A stretch of 64,000 bases of DNA from Proteocatella sphenisci DSM 23131. Lineage in GTDB: Bacteria > Bacillota > Clostridia > Peptostreptococcales > Filifactoraceae. Each line of letters begins with the position of its first letter. Within the stretch, counting starts at the first letter, position 1. The stretch covers positions 1 through 64,000 of the forward strand of contig NZ_AUID01000013.1 in the NCBI RefSeq assembly GCF_000423525.1, written 5' to 3'. A model generated the notes under the pieces. That model was not told where the DNA came from. It did not search any database and saw only the letters and a program-made list of their open reading frames with translations. Shown here piece by piece: positions 1 to 8,979 of this stretch. The position numbers were made by a program, and so were the translations under genes.

Positions 1-207
1 ATGTGATTTGAACAATATGTGGACATGATCCATGTCGTGGTTCCATTCCAGCAGTGTAATATTATACTTTGGACAAATGTATTCAAATATGTTCTTAGCT
101 CTGTCTGAAATTTTCGAATCAAACACTTTTCTCCGGTATTTAGTAACCATAACCAGATGATAGTATAAGGAAAATACTGAATGTGCATTATTGTCTAATC
201 TATCCAT
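1..207 (-). CDS. tnpA: IS200/IS605-family transposase TnpA, partial (cut by window edge)
   Basis: The ATG at 207 opens a frame of 69 codons that runs off the left edge of the window. The translation has the typical TnpA (Y1 HUH single-strand transposase) start, with a VTKYRRKVF segment around residues 21-29. A DHVHILF segment at residues 60-66 contains the metal-binding HxH motif. The catalytic tyrosine would lie beyond the edge. An AGGAAAGGA-type ribosome binding site precedes the ATG. TnpA cuts and joins single-stranded ends at hairpins. Whether a tnpB/accessory gene follows, and whether the element is intact, cannot be seen here. Confidence 0.85.
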   Translation of the reverse strand, partial: MDRLDNNAHSVFSLYYHLVMVTKYRRKVFDSKISDRAKNIFEYICPKYNITLLEWNHDMDHVHILFKSH

Positions 208-360
208 ATTATAAGTATCCTTTCCTATTACGACTGATTATATTATACCCCTGCAGAAGTGTTCTAAACATTCATAAACCGATTCATCCCACCGCCTTCA
301 CTCTCGTTAAGACGAGAAAGGTAGTTTAGAGGAGGGGGAATTCTCGGTACATGTATTAAA
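208..360 (-). mobile_element. Probable left end of the IS200/IS605 element
   Basis: This non-coding stretch upstream of tnpA holds a small hairpin at 302-317 (CTCGT-TAAG-ACGAG). A G-rich segment lies just beyond it, at 330-345. Single-stranded hairpins near the ends are what Y1 transposases recognise, so this is the likely left end. I cannot place the exact cleavage site without a second copy or an empty site. Confidence 0.4.
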
Positions 361-377
361 TCATATCTAAATAATTC

Positions 378-1043
378 CTAGCTGTCTTTAATCACTATAC
401 CCATTAGTTTCGATAGCTCCGCAGCCTGATAAATGTTTACAATGACACCTTTTAACTCTGTTGCACCTGCTGAGACGGAAATTCCTTCGAGGATACAGTC
501 ACTAAAATCTATGCCCTTAAGTGCTGTTTGAAAAAATTCTGTGCGTATAAAGAGTGTGTCATTAACAAAAAAGTTTTTTAACGTACATTGAGCAAAAAAA
601 GAATTTGACATATCTGATTTTATAATCTCACACGCCTCAAATTTGTCTGATGTAAAATTAGCATAACTCATATTGCTGTCACAAATAGTAACATCCTTAA
701 ATTGTGATTCATTAAATGAGCAGCCCTTAAATTGTGAATTTTCAAAAAGACATTGCCTAAACCAGCTATTTGTAAAAACGCAATCAGGAAAAGTACACGC
801 AGTAAATACAACCTTGTAAAATGAACACCTGCTCAGGTTTACATTGGAGAAGTCACAATGATCAAAACACACATTTTCGAAGGAAGTCCCGCTAAAATTT
901 ACATCTTCTGCGTTAAAAGCTTTTACACATACATTTTCTACATCAATTTCTTGTTGCTGACATTCTTGTATATAATTTACCAAATCGCTGCATATTTCCA
1001 TGTCTAAAGACAATTTGATTTTTTTAACTTTTTTATTAGCCAT
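378..1043 (-). CDS. Pentapeptide-repeat protein
   Basis: A 221-residue protein. From about residue 45 to 180 it shows five-residue periodicity with F or L at every fifth position and N, C or S before it (for example NFSGT, SFENV, CFDHC, DFSNV, NLSRC), which predicts a right-handed quadrilateral beta-helix. The C-terminus, ELKGVIVNIYQAAELSKLMG, resembles the capping helix of Qnr/MfpA-like and other stand-alone pentapeptide proteins. Some family members mimic DNA and protect gyrase, but nothing here shows that role. It is rich in cysteine and phenylalanine inside the coils. It stands alone between the IS end and the next gene, so transfer is possible. The family call is secure, the function unknown. 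Confidence 0.8.
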   Translation of the reverse strand: MANKKVKKIKLSLDMEICSDLVNYIQECQQQEIDVENVCVKAFNAEDVNFSGTSFENVCFDHCDFSNVNLSRCSFYKVVFTACTFPDCVFTNSWFRQCLFENSQFKGCSFNESQFKDVTICDSNMSYANFTSDKFEACEIIKSDMSNSFFAQCTLKNFFVNDTLFIRTEFFQTALKGIDFSDCILEGISVSAGATELKGVIVNIYQAAELSKLMGIVIKDS

Positions 1044-1174
1044 AATTAACTTATACCTTTCATCAAATTGAAACTCGCTAGCTCACAGGCCGAAAGCTAT
1101 GCGCAATAATCAAGTAAAAGCTGAATAATCATCATTTATATACTCAATTCATAAGTTATGATTATCTCGGTTTT

Positions 1175-3691
1175 TTAATGATTCTTATGATTTAATACCT
1201 TTTCTATGAAGATTTTAACTATTTTTTCATCAAATTGTGTTCCCATGTTTAATATCAATTCATTTACTGCATCTAGTACGGTTATAGGCTCTTTATAATG
1301 CTTGTTTATCATAGAATCATACGCCTCAGCTATACTCAGTATCCTAGATTGAATTGGAATATTATTACCTTTAAGACCTCTGGGGTATCCCTTTCCGTCA
1401 GGCCTCTCGTGATGACAAAGCACATAATCTGCTATGTGAGAAAATTCGCTAACTGATTTTAATATATGATATCCTGTTTCAGGATGTTTTTTTATATCCT
1501 TCCATTCTCTTTCATTAAGCTTAATAATGCCGTTCACTATGTTTTGGTCTAATCCTATTTTACCTATATCATGGAGCATTCCTAGCAGTGATATTTCTCC
1601 GATCTGATGTCCCTCAAAATTCATAGCTTCTGCAATTTTCTTGCAAAGTTCTGCCACTCTTTCGCTGTGGGACTGCTCATTTTTATCTCTTTCATAAAGA
1701 CCTCTGGTTATAAGAGTTATCATTTCACTTTTCATACTTCCACTTTCCAACAGCTTTCTTCTATACATATGATCTTCTGCTTGAGAGAATACTTTTTCCA
1801 TATCCTCATATTCTGATTCTTTCGTCTCGAACCCGAATGATACGGATGCAGATATTTTGTCTATGACTATTTTAGATATATTTTCCTTCAACCTGTTTAC
1901 AATTAATCGAGCCGCTATATTATCTGTCTTCGGAAGAAGTAGAACAAATTCATCTCCGCCTATTCTTGCAAGAATGTCATCTGCTCTGAGCTCTTTTTTC
2001 ATAGTATCGGCAACGGCTTTGAGTAACATATCTCCAGATATATGTCCAAAGGCATCGTTTGTAAGTTTCAAGCCGTTTACATCTGCCATTACAAGTGTTA
2101 GCGGCAGATTTCTTTTTGTATCTATCCTTTTGAGTTCTTCTTCGTAAAATCTTCTGTTATATAGTCCGGTAAGCTGATCAAAATAGCTGAGATATAGGAT
2201 TTTTTCCTCTGTAGATTTACGCTCCGTTATATCTATAGCAAAGTGAAGGCTTGCCTCCTCGCCATTCCAGTCTATCTTTATTCCATCTGATTCAATCCAT
2301 CTTATTTCCTTGCCCTTATTCATTATTCTAAACTGCTGTTTGGTGCCATCAGTCATACCCTTAAGTCTTTTTTTATGAAAGATTAGTGTATTTTCCTTAT
2401 CCTCTTCATAAACAAAATCCGTAAATTTCATTTTAACCAGTTCTTCCTGACTATATCCTGTAAGTGATGATGTCATAGGATTGCATATTTTTATCTGCTC
2501 ATTTTGAATTACAAGAATAGCTTCTACTGCATTTTCAAAAAGAAGACGGTATTTTTCTTCACTCTCTCTTAAGGCGTCTTCTGCATGTTTTCTTTCCGTT
2601 ATGTCACTTAATAAATTAAATGTGGCCGGTCTTCCCTCCCAATTAATTTTAAGAGAATTCATTTCTACCCAGCGTACATATCCACCTTTTTTTAAAATCC
2701 TGTAACTGTAGATTCGGTCTACGGATTCATCCTTTAATCTTTTCATATGATTTGCGACTACAATCTCAGCATCGTCAGGATATATATAGTTTACAAAATG
2801 TATTCTTCTAAGCTCTTCTGATGAATAACCTGTTAGGACAGTCGCCATTTCATTACTTAGAACTACCTTCCCATCTTGTATTATTACTACTGATTCAGCA
2901 GCGTTTTCAAAAAGTAGCTTGTATTGTTCTTCGCTCTTTCGGAGTGCCTCTTCCATTTCTTTTCGTTCTGTTATATCATGCTGACTCGAAAGTACACATT
3001 GTTTCCCCTGATACTCTATGATTATGCCACTTCCCATAGCCCAAAGCTCTTTACCCGAAGTAGTCCTGATATTCATCTCAAAATCCGTTACTATTCCTTC
3101 ATTCTTTATCTTCTCAAGCCATATTAGTCTTCTATCAGGGTTTACCCAGTGCATCATAGCCGCTCTTTGACCTATTACATCTGCTTGTGTTTCAAAATAT
3201 TCCATCCCTTTTGGATTTACATAAAGTACTGTGCCATCAAGAGTTATAATGGAAAGAGAAAAAGGTAGGCTATCTATTATCCTTTCAAACTGCAGCTCAT
3301 TTTTAATTATAGTGTCTATCGAGTTCTTGTATGGCGTGATGTCCCTGTTGTTTGCTCTGTATCCCAGATAAAATCCATTTTCATCTATTACCGCTCTGCA
3401 TACATGCTCTATCCATATAATATAACCGTCTTTATGAAGTATTCTAAACTGTTTTTTAAACATTTTTCCTCGATTATGTATTTCAAGACGATGACTTTCC
3501 CATATTTTAAAATCTTCTTGTAATATTATAGATTCAAATAAGCCAGGGTCATCTAGAAACTCTTTCGCATCATAGCCTGATATCCTTTTACATGACGGAG
3601 ATATATACTGGAATTTTCCGTTTTTATCTTCCCAGGTTTCCCAATCGTATGAATAATCTGCTATTGTTTTATATTTAAATTCGTCAGACAT
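1175..3691 (-). CDS. Multi-PAS diguanylate cyclase / HD-GYP phosphodiesterase
   Basis: A cytoplasmic cyclic-di-GMP enzyme with about four N-terminal PAS modules (roughly residues 10-500, several ending in the DITERK-type PAC signature). A GGDEF domain follows, with an intact RIGGDEF signature and an RxxD product-inhibition site (RADD) five residues before it. A C-terminal HD-GYP domain has LHDIGKIG and HHERPDGKGYP. Both catalytic halves look intact, so it could both make and break c-di-GMP under control of the PAS sensors. I chose the ATG at 3691 (838 residues) over an upstream ATG at 3742 because GGAGG lies 9 nt before it. No transmembrane segment is evident. It stands alone, downstream of a terminator. 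Confidence 0.9.
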   Translation of the reverse strand: MSDEFKYKTIADYSYDWETWEDKNGKFQYISPSCKRISGYDAKEFLDDPGLFESIILQEDFKIWESHRLEIHNRGKMFKKQFRILHKDGYIIWIEHVCRAVIDENGFYLGYRANNRDITPYKNSIDTIIKNELQFERIIDSLPFSLSIITLDGTVLYVNPKGMEYFETQADVIGQRAAMMHWVNPDRRLIWLEKIKNEGIVTDFEMNIRTTSGKELWAMGSGIIIEYQGKQCVLSSQHDITERKEMEEALRKSEEQYKLLFENAAESVVIIQDGKVVLSNEMATVLTGYSSEELRRIHFVNYIYPDDAEIVVANHMKRLKDESVDRIYSYRILKKGGYVRWVEMNSLKINWEGRPATFNLLSDITERKHAEDALRESEEKYRLLFENAVEAILVIQNEQIKICNPMTSSLTGYSQEELVKMKFTDFVYEEDKENTLIFHKKRLKGMTDGTKQQFRIMNKGKEIRWIESDGIKIDWNGEEASLHFAIDITERKSTEEKILYLSYFDQLTGLYNRRFYEEELKRIDTKRNLPLTLVMADVNGLKLTNDAFGHISGDMLLKAVADTMKKELRADDILARIGGDEFVLLLPKTDNIAARLIVNRLKENISKIVIDKISASVSFGFETKESEYEDMEKVFSQAEDHMYRRKLLESGSMKSEMITLITRGLYERDKNEQSHSERVAELCKKIAEAMNFEGHQIGEISLLGMLHDIGKIGLDQNIVNGIIKLNEREWKDIKKHPETGYHILKSVSEFSHIADYVLCHHERPDGKGYPRGLKGNNIPIQSRILSIAEAYDSMINKHYKEPITVLDAVNELILNMGTQFDEKIVKIFIEKVLNHKNH

Positions 3692-3752
3692 TTTCAATTT
3701 TCCTCCGTACATTTCAATTTTATATTTGATTAATTTTATCACAGATAAAATT

Positions 3753-3793
3753 AAAAGTCATGTATGAGTTCAAATACCCATACATGACTTTTT
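3753..3793 (-). terminator. Intrinsic terminator after tRNA-Leu
   Basis: An 11-bp perfect stem (AGTCATGTATG at 3756-3766 with CATACATGACT at 3779-3789) is extended by A-T pairs. On the minus strand it follows the tRNA and is followed by TTTTAATTTTA. The symmetrical A/T flanks may allow it to work in both directions. Confidence 0.75.
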
Positions 3794-3794
3794 C

Positions 3795-3881
3795 TGGTGC
3801 GAGCGATGGGACTCGAACCCACACGTAAATTCATACACATGCCCCTCAAGCATGCCTGTCTGCCGGTTCCAGCACGCTCGC
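3795..3881 (-). tRNA. tRNA-Leu (anticodon GAG)
   Basis: An 87-nt class II tRNA. The acceptor stem is GCGAGCG paired with CGCTCGC, the discriminator is A and CCA is encoded. The anticodon stem CATGC/GCATG encloses the loop TTGAGGG, giving anticodon GAG, which reads CUU/CUC. There is a long variable arm, and a T-arm GTGGG-TTCGAGT-CCCAT. It has its own promoter at 3893-3921 and a terminator immediately downstream. Confidence 0.93.
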
Positions 3882-3892
3882 CCGACTTGATT

Positions 3893-3921
3893 ATTGTACA
3901 GTTATTTTTTTATTTTGTCAA
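3893..3921 (-). promoter_or_regulatory. Sigma-A promoter for tRNA-Leu
   Basis: On the minus strand a perfect TTGACA (3921-3916), a 17-bp spacer and TACAAT (3898-3893) lie about 12 nt before the mature tRNA 5' end. The -35 box overlaps the last codons of the upstream solute-binding protein gene. Confidence 0.8.
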
Positions 3922-5561
3922 CTGGGAATATAAATATTTTCTATTCCATTATATATTTCAAACTCTGTAGGTTCAAGCTCACCCGATAACCTTTTGTTTA
4001 TTATCATATAGTCATTTTTGTATCCAACTCCAATATATGGAATATTTTTTATTATGTCTTCTTGAATTTTTTTATATTTTGTTTTTTGAGCTTCTTTTGA
4101 AGGTGTTGCCTTTACTTGCATCATCATAGTATTTATTTCTTTTGGATTGTATCCTGCAAATACTGAGCTGTAGGTATTGATTATCCTTGTAACATTTTTG
4201 TCCACAGGTACATTATACTCAGCTACCAGTATATTAAAATTCTTTGCAGCAACTATTTCTCCAAGCTCGGTTTTTGCAACAGCCCTGACTTGAACATCTG
4301 GACTTATTCCCGAGGTCTCTATCGTATTCTTTATGATATATGCAAGCCTGTGTTTCATAGGATCGTCTTTATCAGTAAGAATAACTATCTTATCTTGTAG
4401 CTTAAGCTTTGATTCATATTTAAGTTCATCTGTTTTTAAGCTGTATATGTTTTCTGTGGCAAGATTAAGATCAGATTTTGTATTTACAGGCATTAAATTA
4501 ATATTTAATGTTCCACGATAAGCATCTTGTACTGTTTTTTCAAGATCAATTATCTTGGCTATTTCTATTCTGTTGGCTCTTTGATCAAATGGAGCATTTG
4601 CTGAATTGAAGATAATCATCTCAAATTTTCTGTTTTCAAACTTCTGTACTTTAAATATATCATACTGATATTTGCTGAGCTGGTAATAATCACTGTCTAT
4701 CATATCGATGTTTGAAGCTATAAACATATTTTGCCTTATATCCTTTGAATCGAAAATACTTACTTCAATATTTTCTATATGGGGCTTTGCTCCATAATAT
4801 AGTGGATTCCTTTGTAGTGTGAATTGCTTTCCCTGCTTGTACTCTATTACTTTGTACATTCCGTTTCCGATTACTCCAAAGCTGCCATCATTAAATACTG
4901 CGCTTTTGTTATTTTCTGATTTTGAACTTATGAGGGGAAAAATCATATTATATATCTCAAGTGAATTTGAATTTTTGAGTTTCAAGATGATGCTGCCGCT
5001 TCTGGCAGTCATAGATTCTATATTTGATACAAGTGAGCTATATGAGCTTTGAGGATTCTTCTTTATCAAATTTACCGTATACTCTACATCAAAGCCTGTC
5101 ACTTTACTTCCATCATGCCACTTGGCATTAGAGTTAATATTTATAGTAAGCTCCGAAGCATTTTCGTTGAAGGAATAATCTGATGCCAGTTCATTTTGCA
5201 GGTTGTAATTAGGATCATATTCAAAAAGCGAGTCATATACAAGTCTTAAGATACTGTCCAGCGATTTCTCTTTGTTTTCAATAGGATTAACTGTACTAAA
5301 TCTTGAAACCGACAAATTTATGGTTCCTCCGTCAACAGGTTTGGAGCCAGCAACATTTTCTGATTTAACTTCTTCTTGAACCGGTGAATTTTTGATTTCT
5401 TCAGTTTCTATATCACTTTTTTTGTCCATATCTAAAGTAAGCAAAAAAACATATAGCACAGCGAAAATTGCTAGTCCAACTCCAAAAAGTATCTTTTTTT
5501 GTTTAATTTTATTGTCTGTTATATCTTTTTTATCTCTTCTTACTATCTTTTTTTCTTCCAT
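3918..5561 (-). CDS. Family 5 extracellular solute-binding protein (peptide/nickel type), membrane anchored
   Basis: A 547-residue protein with the SBP_bac_5 (DppA/OppA-like) fold. Recognisable pieces are LRLVYDSLFEYDP, AKWHDGSKVTGFDVEYTV near residues 140-165 and YTV-type domain I features. The N-terminus has a charged cytosolic stretch of about 24 residues, then one hydrophobic helix (ILFGVGLAIFAVLYVFLLTL). There is no lipobox, so it is probably anchored by an uncleaved helix rather than by lipid. No permease or ATPase genes are adjacent. I chose the ATG at 5561 (AAAGGTAG upstream) over an earlier ATG that overlaps coaE. It may act in oligopeptide sensing or uptake with a transporter encoded elsewhere. 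Confidence 0.75.
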   Translation of the reverse strand: MEEKKIVRRDKKDITDNKIKQKKILFGVGLAIFAVLYVFLLTLDMDKKSDIETEEIKNSPVQEEVKSENVAGSKPVDGGTINLSVSRFSTVNPIENKEKSLDSILRLVYDSLFEYDPNYNLQNELASDYSFNENASELTININSNAKWHDGSKVTGFDVEYTVNLIKKNPQSSYSSLVSNIESMTARSGSIILKLKNSNSLEIYNMIFPLISSKSENNKSAVFNDGSFGVIGNGMYKVIEYKQGKQFTLQRNPLYYGAKPHIENIEVSIFDSKDIRQNMFIASNIDMIDSDYYQLSKYQYDIFKVQKFENRKFEMIIFNSANAPFDQRANRIEIAKIIDLEKTVQDAYRGTLNINLMPVNTKSDLNLATENIYSLKTDELKYESKLKLQDKIVILTDKDDPMKHRLAYIIKNTIETSGISPDVQVRAVAKTELGEIVAAKNFNILVAEYNVPVDKNVTRIINTYSSVFAGYNPKEINTMMMQVKATPSKEAQKTKYKKIQEDIIKNIPYIGVGYKNDYMIINKRLSGELEPTEFEIYNGIENIYIPS

Positions 5562-5565
5562 TTGT

Positions 5566-6168
5566 CTACCTTTTATCAATTTTTATTTTATTTAAAATTT
5601 CCTCTATCTGCCTGTTAAGATTAGATATTTCTGTGCTGTTGTCAGCTATATAATCTGCCATTTCAAGCTTTTCAGACTGATTCATCTGAAATGAGTCTAC
5701 CCTTTTTATTTCTTCTTGTGTTTTCTTATCTCTAATTGCTGCGCGCTTGTATCTTTCATTATCCTCACAGTATACCAGGATAACAGCGTCAAGATCATGC
5801 TGCATTTTTTTTTCATAAAGAAGTGGTATGTCAAGAAAAACGATATCTTCTGTCTTTTGGTATTTTTCCATAGTTTCATCCATTTTATTTTTTATATATG
5901 GGCCTATAGTCTCGTTTAGCAATTTTAATTTTTCATGATTATTAAATACTATGGATGATATGATTTTCTTGTCAAGTGATTGTGAATCGTCTATAGATAT
6001 GATAGATTCTCCAAAAACTTTTATCATTTTGGATATGAATTCAGGATTGTTGTAAATTTGTGCAACCAGTGCATCTGCATCCAAAACCTTATATCCCCTG
6101 GATAAAAGGTAGCTTGTCACCTGCGATTTTCCGCTTCCTATATTTCCTGTTATTCCGATTTTTTTCAT
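5566..6168 (-). CDS. coaE: Dephospho-CoA kinase
   Basis: A 200-residue P-loop kinase that performs the last step of coenzyme A synthesis, the ATP-dependent 3'-phosphorylation of dephospho-CoA. The Walker A motif is GITGNIGSGKS at residues 5-15. The DADALVAQIY segment and the FLDIPLLYE segment (substrate-side Asp and LLYE) are typical of CoaE. The length matches the family. It lies 8 nt after polA and 4 nt before the solute-binding protein, so the three genes are probably cotranscribed. polA-coaE is a common Firmicutes pair. Confidence 0.95.
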   Translation of the reverse strand: MKKIGITGNIGSGKSQVTSYLLSRGYKVLDADALVAQIYNNPEFISKMIKVFGESIISIDDSQSLDKKIISSIVFNNHEKLKLLNETIGPYIKNKMDETMEKYQKTEDIVFLDIPLLYEKKMQHDLDAVILVYCEDNERYKRAAIRDKKTQEEIKRVDSFQMNQSEKLEMADYIADNSTEISNLNRQIEEILNKIKIDKR

Positions 6169-6176
6169 TCTGCTCT

Positions 6177-8846
6177 TTATTTGGTCTCCAGCCAGTTTTT
6201 ACCAGTTTTTATGTCTACCTTAAGCTCTACAAGAAGCTGCACCACGTTTTCCATTATCTCTTTTATCTTGTCCTCAAGTTCGATAGCTACATCTTCTCTC
6301 ACTTCAAGTATTAGTTCGTCATGTACTTGAAGAATAAGCTTTGCATCTACTCCTGATTCTTGCAGATATTCATATACCTTAATCATGGCCAGCTTTATTA
6401 TATCTGCGGCCCCTCCTTGAATAGGAGTGTTCATTGCCAGTCTTTTTCCAAAATTTCTTACCATCATATTTTTGGCTTTAAGCTCTGGTATATATCTCTT
6501 TCTTCCAAAAATCGTAGTTGAATACCCTGTATGCTCTACTTCTGTAACTACATCACTTAGAAAGGACTTTATGTTTGTATACTTGTCCAGATACGTCTCA
6601 ATGTATTTTTTTGCCTCACTTTTGCTTATTCCAAGATTGTTTGAAAGCCCAAAATCACTTATTCCGTAAACTATTCCAAAGTTAACTGCTTTTGCAGCAC
6701 TTCTAAGCTCTGGGGTTACCTCATCTAAAGCTACATTAAATACCTCTGATGCTGTTCTTGTATGGATATCTTCATATTTTCTGAATGAATCGAGCATAAT
6801 CTCATCTTTTGCAAGATGGGCAAGTATCCTCAGTTCTATCTGTGAATAATCCGAATCTACCAGAAGATAGTCTTTTTTTGATATAAAAACTTCTCTTAGG
6901 GCTCTTCCTCGTTCTGTTCTTACTGGTATATTCTGAAGATTTGGGTCTGAAGAAGAAAGTCTGCCCGTTGAAGCTATTGTCTGATTAAATGTGGTGTGGA
7001 TTCTGCCGGTCTTTTCGTTTGTTATATTAAGTAGTCCATCTATATATGTTGATTTGAGCTTGGTTATCTGTCTGTACTCCATAATATGGTCTATTATTTC
7101 ATGTTTTCCCTGAAGGGCTTCAAGCACCTCTATATTTGTAGAATAACCTGTCTTTGTCTTTTTTATTACAGGAAGGGCCAGTTTGTCAAAGAGTATCACC
7201 CCAAGCTGTTTTGGAGAATTGATATTAAATGCTTCTCCTGCAAGAGAATAAATGTTATTTTCAAGCTCTGCAATCTCATGCTCATACTGCAAAGAAAGCT
7301 TTTTGAGAAGAGCTGTGTCAACTAGAAACCCCTCTTCTTCCATGTCTGATAATACCCTTACCAGTTTCATCTCTATTTCATTAAATACAAATGTGAGTTC
7401 CTGTTTTTCAATTTCAGGGCTCATAATCTTGTAGCAACTCTCTATTGAGTACATTGAATTTATATAGTAATCTGCAAGCCTTTTGGGATCTGCAAACAAC
7501 ATTTTCAGCTCTTTTTTGCCTTTTCCGAGGATATCTTCAAGGCTCTCAAAATTTTCCAGCCCATATTTGTTATTCAGGTATTCAAGGGTGAAATTAGTGT
7601 TATTAGAATCAATCAGATACTCCCCTATCTCTATATCAAAATATAGATTAGCGACCCTTATGCCGCATTTTTTAAGTGATTTGTATATGTTTTTGAGTCC
7701 ATGCCCTATGATTCTATTTGAAGGATTCTCAAGAAGCGCTTTGGCATCTATTATATTTTCTGATTTTATTACATAAATGCTATTTAAATTCTTTATATAT
7801 AGCTTGTCTATGTCATAGCAGTTGCTTTCTTCACTTTTTTCAGCCTGAACATTTATTATTATATCTGCATTTTCAATTGAGTCAAGCAGGCCATTGTCAT
7901 ATTCATGAAAGATTTCTGCTCTTTTTATATCATGTATAATCTCTACCTTACCACTATCAAGTGTCTCAGAAGAATTGCTGAGCTGGACTTTTTTGAGTTT
8001 ATTGAGAAGTATGGTAAACTCAAACTCCCTGAACATGTCTGAAAGCTCTTCGTAATTGAGTGATTTTACAAGAAGTTCATCCATGTCTGCTTCAATAGGC
8101 ATGTCCCTGACTATGGTAGCCAGTTTTTTGCTCAAAAATGCTGATTCTCTGTCATTTTCAAGCTTTGTTTTGACATTTCCCTTGATTTCTTCTATATGTT
8201 CGTATATGCCCTCTACAGACTTATATTCTTTTATAAGTTTTATTCCTGTTTTTTCTCCAATTCCTGCAACGCCTTTTATATTGTCTGATTTGTCTCCCAT
8301 TAGAGCTTTGAGGTCTATAAATTCTTTAGGAGTGAGCTCATATTTTTCAAGTACCTCTGCGTCTGTGTATTTTTCAAGCTCAGTTATTCCTTTTTTGGTT
8401 ATATACACAGCCGTAGTTGGTGATGCAAGCTGAAGGGCATCTTTATCACCAGTAACTATCATTACTTCAAATCCATCTTTTTCAGCAAAACTTGAAAGCG
8501 TTCCGATTATGTCATCTGCCTCATAACCTTCAAATTCAACCCTTGTTATCCCATAGGCATCCACCATTTTTTTAAGTGGCTCGACTTGCATCCTAAGCTC
8601 ATCTGACATGCCTTTTCTGGTAGCCTTGTATTGGTCATAAGACTTATGTCTGAAAGTCGGAGCCTTGAGGTCAAATGCTATTGCCATATGTGTTGGCTTG
8701 TAGTTTTCAAGTATGTTATTGAGCATCATCGCAAATCCATATATTGCATTTGTATAAAATCCATCCTTATTCATAAGTGGTGGAATCGCAAAATAAGCCC
8801 TGTTAAAAAGGGAATTTCCATCAAGAAGTATCAATCTATTTTTCAT
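6177..8846 (-). CDS. polA: DNA polymerase I
   Basis: An 889-residue family A polymerase for Okazaki fragment maturation and repair. The N-terminal 5'-3' exonuclease domain (residues about 1-290) has LLDGNSLFNRAYFA, EADDIIGTL and KALMGDKSDNIKGV. The polymerase domain has DSDYSQIELRILAH (motif A), AAKAVNFGIVYG (motif B) and QVHDELILEV (motif C). The middle 3'-5' proofreading domain is present but has lost the DEDD acidic residues (no FDTET-type motif), so it should not proofread, as in Bacillus and Taq PolA. The ATG at 8846 is preferred over one ten codons upstream because GGAG lies 8-10 nt before it. Confidence 0.96.
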   Translation of the reverse strand: MKNRLILLDGNSLFNRAYFAIPPLMNKDGFYTNAIYGFAMMLNNILENYKPTHMAIAFDLKAPTFRHKSYDQYKATRKGMSDELRMQVEPLKKMVDAYGITRVEFEGYEADDIIGTLSSFAEKDGFEVMIVTGDKDALQLASPTTAVYITKKGITELEKYTDAEVLEKYELTPKEFIDLKALMGDKSDNIKGVAGIGEKTGIKLIKEYKSVEGIYEHIEEIKGNVKTKLENDRESAFLSKKLATIVRDMPIEADMDELLVKSLNYEELSDMFREFEFTILLNKLKKVQLSNSSETLDSGKVEIIHDIKRAEIFHEYDNGLLDSIENADIIINVQAEKSEESNCYDIDKLYIKNLNSIYVIKSENIIDAKALLENPSNRIIGHGLKNIYKSLKKCGIRVANLYFDIEIGEYLIDSNNTNFTLEYLNNKYGLENFESLEDILGKGKKELKMLFADPKRLADYYINSMYSIESCYKIMSPEIEKQELTFVFNEIEMKLVRVLSDMEEEGFLVDTALLKKLSLQYEHEIAELENNIYSLAGEAFNINSPKQLGVILFDKLALPVIKKTKTGYSTNIEVLEALQGKHEIIDHIMEYRQITKLKSTYIDGLLNITNEKTGRIHTTFNQTIASTGRLSSSDPNLQNIPVRTERGRALREVFISKKDYLLVDSDYSQIELRILAHLAKDEIMLDSFRKYEDIHTRTASEVFNVALDEVTPELRSAAKAVNFGIVYGISDFGLSNNLGISKSEAKKYIETYLDKYTNIKSFLSDVVTEVEHTGYSTTIFGRKRYIPELKAKNMMVRNFGKRLAMNTPIQGGAADIIKLAMIKVYEYLQESGVDAKLILQVHDELILEVREDVAIELEDKIKEIMENVVQLLVELKVDIKTGKNWLETK

Positions 8847-8921
8847 AATATATCTCCAGTCTTTTTTGTGAATCATATATTAAGTATATCAGATTAAAGG
8901 ACTTATTTGTGGAAATTTATG

Positions 8922-8960
8922 TAAAAAATATCGCCAGACACTTAATGTGAATGACGATAT
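8922..8960 (-). terminator. Probable intrinsic terminator after radical SAM gene
   Basis: The stem AATATCG (8926-8932) pairs with CGATATT (8954-8960), with an inner CAC/GTG pairing. It is followed on the minus strand by a run of T. It lies between the radical SAM gene at 8980 and polA. Confidence 0.5.
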
Positions 8961-8979
8961 TAATTAATCTCTGCTTAAA

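Noticed and set aside
6177-8846. Loss of function in polA because the exonuclease motifs are missing
   Set aside because: Loss of the 3'-5' site is normal in many Firmicutes PolA proteins. All polymerase motifs are intact.
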